Origin: Rhodopseudomonas julia
GTDB taxonomy: Bacteria; Pseudomonadota; Alphaproteobacteria; Rhizobiales; Afifellaceae
Reading direction: 5' to 3'
DNA: 64,000 nt
NCBI RefSeq assembly: GCF_030813515.1
Contig: NZ_JAUSUK010000001.1
Location: 434,001 to 498,000 of the forward strand
The notes below the pieces were generated by a model that saw only the letters and a list, made by a program, of their open reading frames with translations, did no database searches and was not told the origin of the DNA. Numbering within the stretch: position 1 is the first letter of the stretch; the number at the start of each line of letters is the position of its first letter. The translations under genes were made by a program, and so were the position numbers. Shown here piece after piece: positions 27,427 to 36,151 of this stretch.

Positions 27427-28254
27427 TCAGCCGTCGGTGGAGCGGGTCAATTCCTCCCAATCGGCGATCTCCTGCTTCAACCTGTCGATCCGTTCGCTCA
27501 CGAGCCTGAGCGCATCGCTGCCCAGGAGGAGCTGCGGCGGCGGATTATCCGAAGCGATGAGCGTCAGGACTGCAGCGGCCAGCCTCGCCGGGTCGCCGAG
27601 CTGCTTGCCGTCCTTCTCCTGGCGCGCCTTGCGGATCGGTTCAAAGAGCGCATCGTAATCGGCAACCGCGCGCGCACTGCGCACCATCGAACGCCCCGCC
27701 CAGTCGGTGCGGAAGGAGCCGGGACAAAGCGTCGTCACGTGCACGCCGAAGGGCGCCATCTCGGCACGCATCACCTCGGAGATCCCCTGCAGCGCGAATT
27801 TGCTGCCGCAGTAATAGGCGATCCCCGGCATGGTGATCATGCCGCCCATCGAGGTCACGTTGACGATGAAGCCGCTGCGCCTTTCGCGAAAGCGCGGCAG
27901 GAAGGCCTTGGCAACCGCCGTCGCGCCAAAGACGTTCACATCGAACTGCCGGCGCATCTCCTCGAGCGGCGATTCCTCCAGCACCCCCTCATGCCCGTAG
28001 CCGGCATTGTTGATCAGCACGTCGACGGCGCCGTGCTCGCGTTCCGCCGCCTCGACGATATCGGGGATGCGCTCGAATTCCGTCACGTCGCAGGAGACCG
28101 CATGGACCTGCGGCAGACGCCCCAGGAGCGAGGCCTTGGCCGCCTGCGAACGCACCGTGCCGATGACGTTGTGGCCCGCGCGGCTTGCCGCCTCGGCAAT
28201 GGCAAATCCAAAGCCGGAATTGGCGCCGGTGATGAAGAAGGTTTTTTCTGCCAT
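27427..28254 (-). CDS. SDR family oxidoreductase
   Basis: This is a 275-residue classical SDR: GANSGFG at residues 10-16, NNAG at 82-85, catalytic Ser135 region (VTSMGG) and Tyr148-x3-Lys152 (YCGSK). The length and CPGSFRTDW motif resemble retinol- or 17-beta-dehydrogenase-like bacterial SDRs of unknown substrate. It is divergent from an AraC regulator with 96 bases between, a common pairing for aldehyde- or ketone-responsive reductases. The stretch 27383-27426 is C-rich and non-coding. Confidence 0.9.
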   Translation of the reverse strand: MAEKTFFITGANSGFGFAIAEAASRAGHNVIGTVRSQAAKASLLGRLPQVHAVSCDVTEFERIPDIVEAAEREHGAVDVLINNAGYGHEGVLEESPLEEMRRQFDVNVFGATAVAKAFLPRFRERRSGFIVNVTSMGGMITMPGIAYYCGSKFALQGISEVMRAEMAPFGVHVTTLCPGSFRTDWAGRSMVRSARAVADYDALFEPIRKARQEKDGKQLGDPARLAAAVLTLIASDNPPPQLLLGSDALRLVSERIDRLKQEIADWEELTRSTDG

Positions 28255-28350
28255 GGATCAGCTCCGTCTTGATGGCTCTCACGAATTGACGGATACTCTT
28301 TTAACAGACCTCCCCCTAGGGCATATCCTGTTATTCTCTTGCTCAATCCT

Positions 28351-29256
28351 ATGAACCATCCCGAAATGCCTGCCGCGCTTCTCGACCTTGCCGCCCGTCT
28401 CGCGCCAGAGCCGGGCTATACCTCCACGGGCCTCTCCGGCCTGCGCCTTCTTCGCTCGGAAACCGTGCTTGAGGATGTGCCGGTGCTCTACCGGCCGGGC
28501 GCGGTGTTCGTCCTGCAGGGCTCCAAGCAGGGTTTTCTCGAAGGCGAAATCTATCGCTACGATGCGGAGCATTATCTCGCCGTCTCGGTACCCGTCCCCT
28601 TCCGGATGGCTTCGCAGGCGAGCCCCGAGCGCCCCTTATTGGCGGTCTATGTCGATTTCGATTTGCGCCTTGCCGCGGACATCGCAGCCGAGCTCGACGC
28701 CTATCGCCCATACGACCGGGCGGAGACGGCCAAAAGCCTCATCTCCAGCCGCATGGAGCCGGCGATCGCCGATGTTCTTTCCAGAACCCTGACGGCCCTT
28801 TGCGACCCCGGCGAGCTTGCGATCCTGGGTCCCGGCCTCTTGCGGGAATTGCACTACCGCGTGCTCGTCGGCCCGCAAGGCGGTGCCTTGAGGACCGCAC
28901 TCAAACAGGACGGCACGACAGCACGGATCGTGCAAAGCCTTACGCACATTCGCGAAAATTACTGGGCGGGGCTCACCGTCGCCGATCTTGCCGCCGAGGC
29001 CGGCATGAGCACGCCCTCCTACCACGTGCATTTCAAGGCACTGACCGGCAGCACGCCGATCCAGTACATCAAGGCGATCCGGCTTCACCAGGCGCGCCTG
29101 ATGATCGCAAGGCGCGAGGGCACGATTGCCGCGATCGCCGCCGAGGTCGGCTATGCGAGCGCCGCCCAGTTCAGCCGCGATTTCCGGCGTCACTTCCATC
29201 GCAGCGCGATGGAAGAAACAAAATGGATGCGCACGCATCTCGGCGAGATCGCGTGA
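28351..29256 (+). CDS. AraC family transcriptional regulator
   Basis: The 301-residue protein starts at ATG 28351. It has an AraC_N cupin-like domain (about 20-175; VLEDVPVLYRPGAVFVLQG) and a C-terminal double HTH (about 195-290; LTVADLAAEAGMSTPSYHVHFK and IAAEVGYASAAQFSRDFRRHF). This subfamily usually sits divergent to a reductase gene and activates it, as expected here for the SDR at 27427. Confidence 0.92.
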   Translation: MNHPEMPAALLDLAARLAPEPGYTSTGLSGLRLLRSETVLEDVPVLYRPGAVFVLQGSKQGFLEGEIYRYDAEHYLAVSVPVPFRMASQASPERPLLAVYVDFDLRLAADIAAELDAYRPYDRAETAKSLISSRMEPAIADVLSRTLTALCDPGELAILGPGLLRELHYRVLVGPQGGALRTALKQDGTTARIVQSLTHIRENYWAGLTVADLAAEAGMSTPSYHVHFKALTGSTPIQYIKAIRLHQARLMIARREGTIAAIAAEVGYASAAQFSRDFRRHFHRSAMEETKWMRTHLGEIA

Positions 29257-29305
29257 GAGGGCCGCCCGCAGCCAGGGATGCATCGACGCCGTATCAGAGA
29301 CCAGA

Positions 29306-30070
29306 TCAGAGACCGGGCTCGGCCTGCCCCGGCGCCATCCGCCAGGCGCGGCGGAACTCGCGAAAATTGTCGCCAAAGGACGGCGGCAGATAGAGCGGCA
29401 CCATCGCAAGAACGCTCGCGATCAGAACCACGGTCGAGAGAACGGCAAAGACGAGTCCGAGCGAGGCGACGAGCAGGCTCGCGGCCCGTTCCGACACGCG
29501 GCCGGGCAAAGCGGCCCGGAGAATGACGCCGCCATCGGTTGGAACGGCCGGCGCGAGATTGGAGAGCCCGAAGGCGAGATTGAAGACACCGAGAAAGAAC
29601 GCCGCCTCGTGCGCAAGCGTCGGTGAGGACGGCAGCGGCGTGACGAAGCCCGGCAGATGCTGCGAGGGGGCAAGCGGGCTCAAGCCCCAGATTGCGAAGG
29701 CGACGCCCGCAATCAGAAGGTTCGCCGCCGGGCCGGCGAAGGCGATCGCGATCGTACTTGCCCGCGACTTCGGCTCTTCGAGAAAAACGAAGGCCCCGTC
29801 GACCGACAGGACGATCGTATCGCAAGCGAGCCCGAAGCGGCGGGCCACCACCAGATGCGCGAGCTCATGCGCCAGATCCGACAGAACGAGACCGATCAGA
29901 AGGATGATCGCAAGCGCGACGGGCTGATGCGCATGGTGATAGGCAACGAGCGCACTGAAGACCACCGCCACGACCAAAGCGGAGGGATAAACCCACGCCT
30001 CGACGCCCGCGGGAAGCTTCAGCCGAAACGCGAACGGCCCCTCCGCCGCGTCTGCGCCTCCCACGGTCAT
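29306..30070 (-). CDS. M50 family (site-2 protease-like) membrane metallopeptidase
   Basis: The 254-residue protein from the ATG at 30070 has five or six membrane helices. The zinc site is HELAH (His68, Glu69, His72) in SDLAHELAHLV; the third ligand region is NLAPAVPTDGG (Asp179). The family cleaves substrates within the membrane, for example anti-sigma factors, but small stand-alone members like this have no assigned substrate. The 3' 150 bases are duplicated at 27181-27330. A longer frame reaches 30160 but adds residues of non-coding type. Confidence 0.85.
   Translation of the reverse strand: MTVGGADAAEGPFAFRLKLPAGVEAWVYPSALVVAVVFSALVAYHHAHQPVALAIILLIGLVLSDLAHELAHLVVARRFGLACDTIVLSVDGAFVFLEEPKSRASTIAIAFAGPAANLLIAGVAFAIWGLSPLAPSQHLPGFVTPLPSSPTLAHEAAFFLGVFNLAFGLSNLAPAVPTDGGVILRAALPGRVSERAASLLVASLGLVFAVLSTVVLIASVLAMVPLYLPPSFGDNFREFRRAWRMAPGQAEPGL
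29329..29478 (-). repeat. 150-bp direct repeat, intact copy (3' end of M50 gene)
   Basis: This is the source-like partner of the fragment at 27181-27330, 2148 bases away in the same orientation. Identity is about 92% overall, with a 70-base identical core at 29335-29404. Confidence 0.85.
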
Positions 30071-30683
30071 GATCGAATGCCCCCTCCCCCGGCCGCGTTG
30101 TCGAGCCGCCGCCCCGGACACAATCGGCAATCTGCCGCTCGCATTCCCTGGCGCCCGCATCCCCCACCATCGACATCATAAGCCGTCGCGCATGATTGGC
30201 GAGAGGTTACAGGTGAGGTCCCAGCCCAACATCGATCCGGCAACATCCGGGGGCCGCCGCGAAAGCTCCGCATGCGGCCGCTCATTCGCGAAAGACTGAG
30301 CCGGAAGGAGAGCGTCAGCTTCAAAGCAGCAGCCGACGGAAACCACCTATCCCGCAACAGTTCTTCCCAGTCGCTTGCTCCCTTGGCCGGGTGGGGCGCC
30401 CGGGCGTCGACATCCAGCATACTTCCGCTCTGCCCAAGTCCGGACTGTCGGCCCCTCCAGATTGCTTGCCCCTCATAGGCAGGTGGATTATGCAATCCGT
30501 GGCGCGAAAAACGACGGCGATCCTTCGACACCCACGAAACGGATCAGCGGTCGCGCACACGTCGGCCAGGCGCATTTCGCTCACCGACCAGCGTTCTCGA
30601 AAATCAACGGCCCGAGATCATCGGGCATGCGTGCAGGCGCCGCTCTTCCTTGAGGGTAGCACTTGCGTCGATTGGAACGCTCG
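30071..30683. other. Region without an assignable gene
   Basis: The 613 bases between the M50 gene and the broken exporter show only short frames on both strands with no recognisable domain. It lies next to a pseudogene, so eroded sequence, possibly of a former regulator, is possible. I could not align it to anything. Confidence 0.35.
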
Positions 30684-31220
30684 ATGCGCAGCCCCCTTGT
30701 CACCATCTACACGGCCGGCCTTCTCGATGCCGCAGGTATCGGCCTCATCTTCCCCATTCTCCCAAGCCGCCTTTCGGAGGCCACGCATGCCAGCAGCGTC
30801 GCTCCCCATATGGGCGTCATGACCGCGCTTTATGCGGTGTTGCAGTTCGTCTTCGCGCCGGCGCTCGGCGCATTGAGCGACAGGGAGGGTCGCGGTCGCG
30901 TTCTCCTGATTTCCCTTTTCGGGGCGACCGCCGACTACCTGCTCCTGGCGTTCGCCAATAGCTTTTGGATGCTTCTCGTCGGACGTGCGGTCGTCGGCCT
31001 GACCAGTGCCAACGGTGATGGCTCGCGCGCGCAGCGGCTGGATCGTCTTCGCCGTCATGCCGCCTTTCGCCATCGGCGGTATCGGGACCCCGGCCTTTCA
31101 GACGTTCGCCAAGCGGCAGGTGGGCCCGGAGCGATCCGGCTTTCGGTGGCGGCAGTCAACGTCTGCGGTTCCACAGATCATCATCGGAACGCGCATCCGA
31201 CCATCAGCGGGCCCGCGTGA
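30684..31220 (+). pseudogene. Broken tetA-like MFS exporter
   Basis: The first 115 or so codons encode the N-terminal four helices of a TetA-type drug:H+ antiporter (GLIFPILPSRL, motif A GALSDREGRGRVL, GRAVVGLTSAN). The frame is then lost. In another frame near 31027-31160 the text GWIVFAVMPPFAIGGIGTPAF resembles TetA helices 9-10, so the middle of the gene has been deleted and frameshifted. A working transporter is about 400 residues. Tetracycline resistance should not be inferred. Confidence 0.8.
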
Positions 31221-31276
31221 GACATAGGCCCGCACGGCTCAAAGCTCTTTACGCTTCCCAACGAAGGGATCACCTC

Positions 31277-32182
31277 ATGAAGGCAGTTATTTTTTCTCAT
31301 TACGGTGGAGCCGAGGTTCTGCGCTTGGTCGAGCTCGAGAAACCGCGGCCGGGCCCCGGCGAAGTGCGGATCAAGGTCTCCGCAGCGGGCGTCAATCCCT
31401 CTGACTGGAAGCGGCGCAAAGGTCTCTATCGGGAATTCGAAGAGGTTGTCTTTCCCTCAGGCGTCGGGGTCGAAGCCGCTGGCGTGGTCGACGCGATCGG
31501 GCCGGCCGTTTCGGGCGTCACGGTCGGCGATGCCGTCTTCGGCTATGGCAGGGCCACCGTCGCGGAATATGCTTGTCTCAGCAAATGGGTGGCGAAGCCG
31601 AGCGGGCTGCCCTGCGAGGTCGCCGGGGGGCTCGCGGTGACTAGCGAGACCGCACTGCGCGGCCTCGACGATCTTGGGATGAAAGCCAACGAGTGGTTGT
31701 TGATCAGCGGTGCTGCGGGAGGGATCGGCGCGGCTGCGGTCCAGTTCGCCCGTCACCGCGGCATCATCGTCATCGGCACAGCAAGCGAGCGCAATCAGGC
31801 TTACCTGCAGGAGCTCGGCGCGATACCGACGACCTACGGGCCGGGCCTTGCCGAGCGCGTCCGGGCGTTGGCGCCACACGGGATCGACGCGGCGTTCGAT
31901 GTCGCCGGATCTGGGATCATTTCGGAACTGATTGGGATCGTCGGCGTCGCATCTCGTGTGGTTTCGGTTGCCGATTTATCGGCTGAGAAATATGGGGCCA
32001 GATTTTCCAAGGGGCCTCCGAGAGAGCCGGAACGAGTCCTCGCCGAGGTCGCCAAGCTCTATTGCGAGGGCCAGTTCCAGGCTCGGGTCGAGCGGACCTT
32101 CTCGATCGAGCAGACCGCCGAAGCCCATGCAATCAGCGAGGCGGGGCACGCCTCGGGCAAACTCGTGATCTGCATGCCTTGA
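31277..32182 (+). CDS. Zinc-independent MDR oxidoreductase (quinone oxidoreductase-like)
   Basis: This is a 301-residue medium-chain dehydrogenase/reductase. It has an N-terminal GroES-like domain (1-115; PRPGPGEVRIKVSAAGVNPSDWK) and a Rossmann domain with SGAAGGIGAAAVQFA (about 150-165) for NADPH. There are no structural zinc cysteines. It resembles NADPH:quinone reductases and enone reductases. GAAGGGAT lies upstream of ATG 31277. It follows the exporter remnant by 57 bases and stands alone. Confidence 0.88.
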   Translation: MKAVIFSHYGGAEVLRLVELEKPRPGPGEVRIKVSAAGVNPSDWKRRKGLYREFEEVVFPSGVGVEAAGVVDAIGPAVSGVTVGDAVFGYGRATVAEYACLSKWVAKPSGLPCEVAGGLAVTSETALRGLDDLGMKANEWLLISGAAGGIGAAAVQFARHRGIIVIGTASERNQAYLQELGAIPTTYGPGLAERVRALAPHGIDAAFDVAGSGIISELIGIVGVASRVVSVADLSAEKYGARFSKGPPREPERVLAEVAKLYCEGQFQARVERTFSIEQTAEAHAISEAGHASGKLVICMP

Positions 32183-32422
32183 GCTACGGCCTTCCAATGT
32201 CCGGATGCGAGGTCCGGAATTGCTGCTCGCCCCGATTGACGAGAAGCTCACGCCCATACTGCGGGAGGGAGCGCTGAAGGCCGGTCTGGGAAACCTGCCG
32301 CATCAACGAGAGTCCGTTTTGGAGCGGCAGCCGAGAGAACGGTATGGGCGCAAAGGGCCCCCTCGGCTGCCATAAGAAAACAACTTCACGCAGCCGCAGA
32401 GATCAGCGACCCACCCGGCCTC

Positions 32423-32797
32423 CTACCGCCCCAACCTCTCGCACCGCATCAGCCCCGGCGCTTCAGCCCAGGTCTGCACGGAATTCACCCAGCGGCGGCA
32501 GGTGTATTCGTTGGGGAAACAGGCGCGCAGGAAGACCGGACGGCGCCAGTCGTTCATCGGGTCTTCTCTGGTGCCCGAAAACGTCCCGACCCAGCTCCAG
32601 CCGCCATCCTCGCAGGCGCCGCCGCCTTCCGGTGCCGGCGGGTGGCCGACCACGGCCGCCGCGGGCGTCGCCGTGAGCGCGCCCGCCATCACGACCGCCG
32701 CCACGACCGCCGCAAAGACCCCGGCCAAAGCCCCCGCACGCAGCGAAACCCTCGCCCCGCACCGTGCCGCCACGAAAAGACCTGCGCATCCCGCCAT
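32423..32797 (-). CDS. Small exported protein with conserved cysteines (paralogue A)
   Basis: The 124-residue protein starts at ATG 32797 behind a strong GGGAGG ribosome site. The N-terminal 45 residues form a signal peptide or anchor (hydrophobic Ala/Val stretch, cleavage near PAAAVVG). The mature part has Trp-Gly-rich text and four Cys, ending ACFPNEYTCRRWVNSV and later MRCERLGR. The same C-terminal spacing (CF, six residues, C-x-R-aromatic-VN, then a Cys near the end) occurs in the gene at 34537. The family is unknown to me. The upstream frame to 32875 overlaps non-coding DNA. Confidence 0.65.
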   Translation of the reverse strand: MAGCAGLFVAARCGARVSLRAGALAGVFAAVVAAVVMAGALTATPAAAVVGHPPAPEGGGACEDGGWSWVGTFSGTREDPMNDWRRPVFLRACFPNEYTCRRWVNSVQTWAEAPGLMRCERLGR

Positions 32798-32927
32798 CAC
32801 GAAACCTCCCGATCGCTCGCGCGCCGTCACGCCTGCGTGAAGGGGCGCCGCCGCGGTCTCTGCCGCTGGTTGCATGGAAACCGCCCCCTATAACTAGACC
32901 TGTCCAAGACAAACAGGAGGCAGCCTC

Positions 32928-33404
32928 ATGCTTCGCAGCATCTCCCTCGCCGTCGCCGGCGCCCTCACGGCCGTGTCCGTCGTGGGCTTCGCCGCCCATG
33001 CCCAGGACGCCATGTCCGGCGCGGCTTCCGACGACCCCATCCAATCGCGCCAGGCGATCATGGAATCCTTCGGCGCCTCCGCCAAGGTCGGCGGCGGCAT
33101 GATCAAGGGCGAAATCCCCTACAATCCCGCGGTCGGCCAGCTCGTTCTCGCCACGCTCGATGCCGGCGCCCACACCTTTGGGCATTATTTCCCGGAAGGC
33201 TCCGACACCGGCGACACCGAAGCCTCGCCCAAAATCTGGCAGGATATGGACGGCTTTCACGCCAAGATCGGCGATCTGCAACAGGCGACCGCCGCGGCGG
33301 TGAAGGCGAAGCCGCAGGATCTCGACGCCTTCAAGGCGACCTTTGGCAAGGTCGCGAAGAACTGCAAATCCTGTCACGAAGATTATCGCGTGAAGAAGGA
33401 TTGA
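32928..33404 (+). CDS. Cytochrome c' / c-556 family protein
   Basis: The 158-residue exported protein has a signal peptide (1-25, cleaved near AHAQ) and a four-helix-bundle cytochrome domain. The heme-binding CKSCH lies at 146-150, close to the C-terminus as in cytochromes c' and c-556. Roles in this family include NO binding and electron transfer; which applies is not visible. It probably forms an operon with the diheme cytochrome, which starts 8 bases after its stop. Confidence 0.9.
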   Translation: MLRSISLAVAGALTAVSVVGFAAHAQDAMSGAASDDPIQSRQAIMESFGASAKVGGGMIKGEIPYNPAVGQLVLATLDAGAHTFGHYFPEGSDTGDTEASPKIWQDMDGFHAKIGDLQQATAAAVKAKPQDLDAFKATFGKVAKNCKSCHEDYRVKKD

Positions 33405-33411
33405 GGTTTTC

Positions 33412-34350
33412 GTGGCGAAAAAGCTTCTGGCTGCGGTCGTCGTCCTGGCGGCCGTGGCACTCCTCGGCTTCTATGTCGTGACGATGCCGCGGCCGCTTGC
33501 GGCCGCGGCGCTCCCCGCGCATGAGCCCGATGTCGCCAACGGCGAGCGTCTGTTTCTCGCGGGCAGCTGCGCCTCCTGCCATGCCGCGCCCAAAGCGGAA
33601 GGCGAGGCAAAGCTCGTGCTTTCAGGCGGGCTCGAGCTCGACACCGATTTCGGCCTCTTCCGTGTGCCGAACATTTCCTCAGACCGCGAGGCCGGCATCG
33701 GCTCCTGGAGCGACATCGATTTCGTCAATGCGATGAAGCGCGGGCTCTCGCCGTCCGGCGCGCATCTTTATCCGGCCTTCCCCTACACCTCCTACGCCAA
33801 GATGCGCCTCGCCGATCTTCTCGATCTCAAGGCCTATCTCGACACGCTTCCGGCCAGCAGCAACCGCGTCGCGTACCACGATCTCCCCTTCCCCTATTCG
33901 CTGCGCCGCGGCATCGGCCTGTGGAAGCGGCTTTATCTCTCCGACGAGCCGGTCATCGCCGTCGACGAGGCCAACGAGGAGCTTAAGCGCGGGCGCACTC
34001 TCGTCGAAGGCCCCGGCCATTGCGCCCAGTGCCACACGCCGCGCGATGCTTTCGGCGGGCTCGAGACGGACCGCTGGCTCGCCGGCGCGCCGAACCCCGA
34101 AGGCAAAGGCCGCATCCCCAACATCACGCCGTCCGATGACGGCATCGGCGGCTGGAGCCTTTCCGACCTCACCTATTATTTCGAAAGCGGCTTCACGCCG
34201 GATTTCGACAGCGTCGGCGGGCCGATGGTGCCGGTGCAGGAAAACCTCGCGAAACTCCCGCCCGAAGACCGCGCCGCCATTGCCGCCTACCTCAAAGCCA
34301 TCCCGCCCCTCGGCGCCGACAAAAGCGGCGCGGACAACACCGGAGGATAA
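33412..34350 (+). CDS. Diheme c-type cytochrome
   Basis: The 312-residue protein starts at a GTG and carries an N-terminal membrane anchor (5-25). Two cytochrome c domains follow, with CASCH at 53-57 and CAQCH at 204-208. Layout and sequence resemble the cytochrome subunits of membrane alcohol, gluconate or sorbitol dehydrogenases, which pass electrons to the respiratory chain. No dehydrogenase gene is adjacent, so its donor may be the preceding cytochrome c'. The C-terminus is Gly/Asp-rich. Confidence 0.9.
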   Translation: MAKKLLAAVVVLAAVALLGFYVVTMPRPLAAAALPAHEPDVANGERLFLAGSCASCHAAPKAEGEAKLVLSGGLELDTDFGLFRVPNISSDREAGIGSWSDIDFVNAMKRGLSPSGAHLYPAFPYTSYAKMRLADLLDLKAYLDTLPASSNRVAYHDLPFPYSLRRGIGLWKRLYLSDEPVIAVDEANEELKRGRTLVEGPGHCAQCHTPRDAFGGLETDRWLAGAPNPEGKGRIPNITPSDDGIGGWSLSDLTYYFESGFTPDFDSVGGPMVPVQENLAKLPPEDRAAIAAYLKAIPPLGADKSGADNTGG

Positions 34351-34462
34351 AGCGGGGACCGGAAAGGCCGCCCCGAAAAGCTCAACCGCGCCCAGGCGAG
34401 ACTTATCCCCGGATCATCCCCTTGACCGGGCGGCCCGACGAAACTCCGGCGTCAGCCGCACG

Positions 34463-34519
34463 GTCCCCCTCCCCCTTGTGGGGAGGGGTTAGGGGTGGGG
34501 GTCCCCCACAAAAAGTGGG
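34463..34519. repeat. Dispersed palindromic intergenic repeat
   Basis: The core 'cctcccccttgtggggagg' is followed by 'ttaggggtggggg', and then a second hairpin, CCCACAAAAAGTGGG (34505-34519). Members of the same family occur at 42981-43289 and 59571-60004. It lies between convergent genes and may end both transcripts. Confidence 0.75.
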
Positions 34520-34536
34520 CGCCGCCCCAAAAAACC

Positions 34537-34887
34537 TCAGCGCAGCGCGCGCGGCGGCACGCCCGGCTCGCATTGCATGTTGATCAGCCGGCCGCGGGCG
34601 AAGCTCAGCCCCTCATTGACGAAGCGCTGGCATTCGATCTCGGTGCGGAAACAGCCTTCGGCATAGAAGCGGCGGCTGCCGCGTTCGCCGCCCGCTGGCC
34701 CCTGGCCCTGCGAGGCGACCCAGCCGAACCACAGGCTCGCGGGATCATAGCGCGCGGTGAGCGCCTTGCAGGTCCCCACGCCCTTGTCGAAACGCAGCCA
34801 GGTGGCATCGGCGGGCACCGTCCCGCCGACGAGAAGAAGCCCGGCAAGGGCGGCGGCCGAAACGGCGGCAGGCAGAAAGCGGGACAT
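34537..34887 (-). CDS. Small exported protein with conserved cysteines (paralogue B)
   Basis: The 116-residue protein has a signal peptide (1-28, SAAALAGLLLVGGTVPADA). The mature part contains FGWVASQGQ and GCFRTEIECQRFVNEGL followed by a final Cys in INMQCEPG. Cys spacing and the C-x-R-aromatic-VN motif match the product at 32423. Disulphide-bonded periplasmic location is likely. It is convergent with the diheme cytochrome gene; function unknown. Confidence 0.75.
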   Translation of the reverse strand: MSRFLPAAVSAAALAGLLLVGGTVPADATWLRFDKGVGTCKALTARYDPASLWFGWVASQGQGPAGGERGSRRFYAEGCFRTEIECQRFVNEGLSFARGRLINMQCEPGVPPRALR

Positions 34888-35001
34888 ACGCGTCTCCCTT
34901 GAAAATCAGCGTCAGCCTTATCTGGGGCTTTGGCCGGCCGGTTCCAACAGAAGGCCCAACATCGGGGCCCGCCACCGGCCGCCAATCACGGCGGGCAGAC
35001 C

Positions 35002-35856
35002 TCAGGCGTGCGCCCACTCCCAGTAGAGCGCGCGCGCCCGATTGCCGATCGGGCCGGGCTGCAGATCGCGGTCCTCGATGCGGTTGACGGGCACGACTTT
35101 TGAATAATTGCCGCTCGAAAAGATCTCGTCGGCGGCCATGAAATCGCTGATCGTCAGCGCCTGTTCGCGCACCTCCACGCCCGCCTGGCGCAGAAGATAG
35201 ATGACGCGCTGGCGCGTGATGCCGTTCAAAAACGTGCCGTTCGGCGCCGGCGTGAAGACGACGCCGTCCTTCGCCATGAAGATGTTCGAGGTGCCGGTCT
35301 CCGCCACATTGCCGAGCATGTCGCGCACCAGCGCATTGTCGAAGCCGCGCGACTTCGCCTCCAAAATCGCCCGCCCGTTGTTGGGATAAAGGCAGCCCGC
35401 CTTGGCGTTCGTCGGTGCGCATTCGATCGTCGGCTTGCGATAGGGCGAGAGCGTCAGCGAAAAGCCTTTCGGCTCCAGAACCGGCGTCTCGTAGATGCAC
35501 AGGCAAAAGCGCGTGGAGGCGGCAAGCGGCGGCACCGACATGAAGCCGCCCTCCTCCGCCCAATACATCGGCCGGATATAAAGCGCCGTCTCGTCGTCGA
35601 ATTTCTGGGCGCCCTCTTTGGCGAGCGCCACCATCGTCTCCACATCGACATTCGCCGCAAGCCCGAGCGCCGTGGCCGAGGCGTTGACGCGCGCACAATG
35701 CAGTTCGAGGTCGGGCATCACGCCTTCAAAGCGCCTCGCCCCATCGAAAACGACGGAAGAAAGCCACATGGCATGGCTGCGCGGGCCGATGAGCGGCACA
35801 TTCCCCTCGTGCCAATCGCCATCCACAAAGGTCCAGGTTTTCGACCATTCCGCCAT
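35002..35856 (-). CDS. Branched-chain aminotransferase-like PLP enzyme (class IV)
   Basis: This is a 284-residue fold-type IV aminotransferase. The PLP lysine is Lys152 (TNAKAGCLYPNN), and the phosphate-binding and signature region is VAETGTSNIFMAKDG and NGITRQRVI. It probably transaminates branched-chain amino acids (IlvE-like), though D-amino acid transaminase or aminodeoxychorismate lyase relatives look similar. The ATG at 35856 has AGAGG seven bases upstream. The open frame to 35994 is extra. It is monocistronic. Confidence 0.85.
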   Translation of the reverse strand: MAEWSKTWTFVDGDWHEGNVPLIGPRSHAMWLSSVVFDGARRFEGVMPDLELHCARVNASATALGLAANVDVETMVALAKEGAQKFDDETALYIRPMYWAEEGGFMSVPPLAASTRFCLCIYETPVLEPKGFSLTLSPYRKPTIECAPTNAKAGCLYPNNGRAILEAKSRGFDNALVRDMLGNVAETGTSNIFMAKDGVVFTPAPNGTFLNGITRQRVIYLLRQAGVEVREQALTISDFMAADEIFSSGNYSKVVPVNRIEDRDLQPGPIGNRARALYWEWAHA

Positions 35857-36151
35857 GTCGCGCCTCTCGTGTGTCGCTTGCTTGCGGCGAGCGGCCCGCG
35901 CCTTCAAAACGCCTGTCCCGGCCTCGTTCCAACGAGGTTGCGCCACGTCCTGCGCGGCGCGGCCGGGCGCGGCGAAGACGCCCGTCGCAGCCAATATGAA
36001 TTCCTGGCGGTAGCCTGAATGCCGCCGTCTTGCTAGACCCTATCTCGTCACAAGCCGCCCGCCGGCGGCATCTGCGGGCGCGTGCCAAAAATGCGGGCGC
36101 GCCGGCGATTTGGCGCCCGGAAGCCGGGGCGCTCGAGAAGGGGGAAGCCGC

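Noticed and set aside
30321-30584. A leftward frame as a TetR-type regulator for the broken exporter
   Set aside because: It shows no HTH pattern and has non-coding composition.
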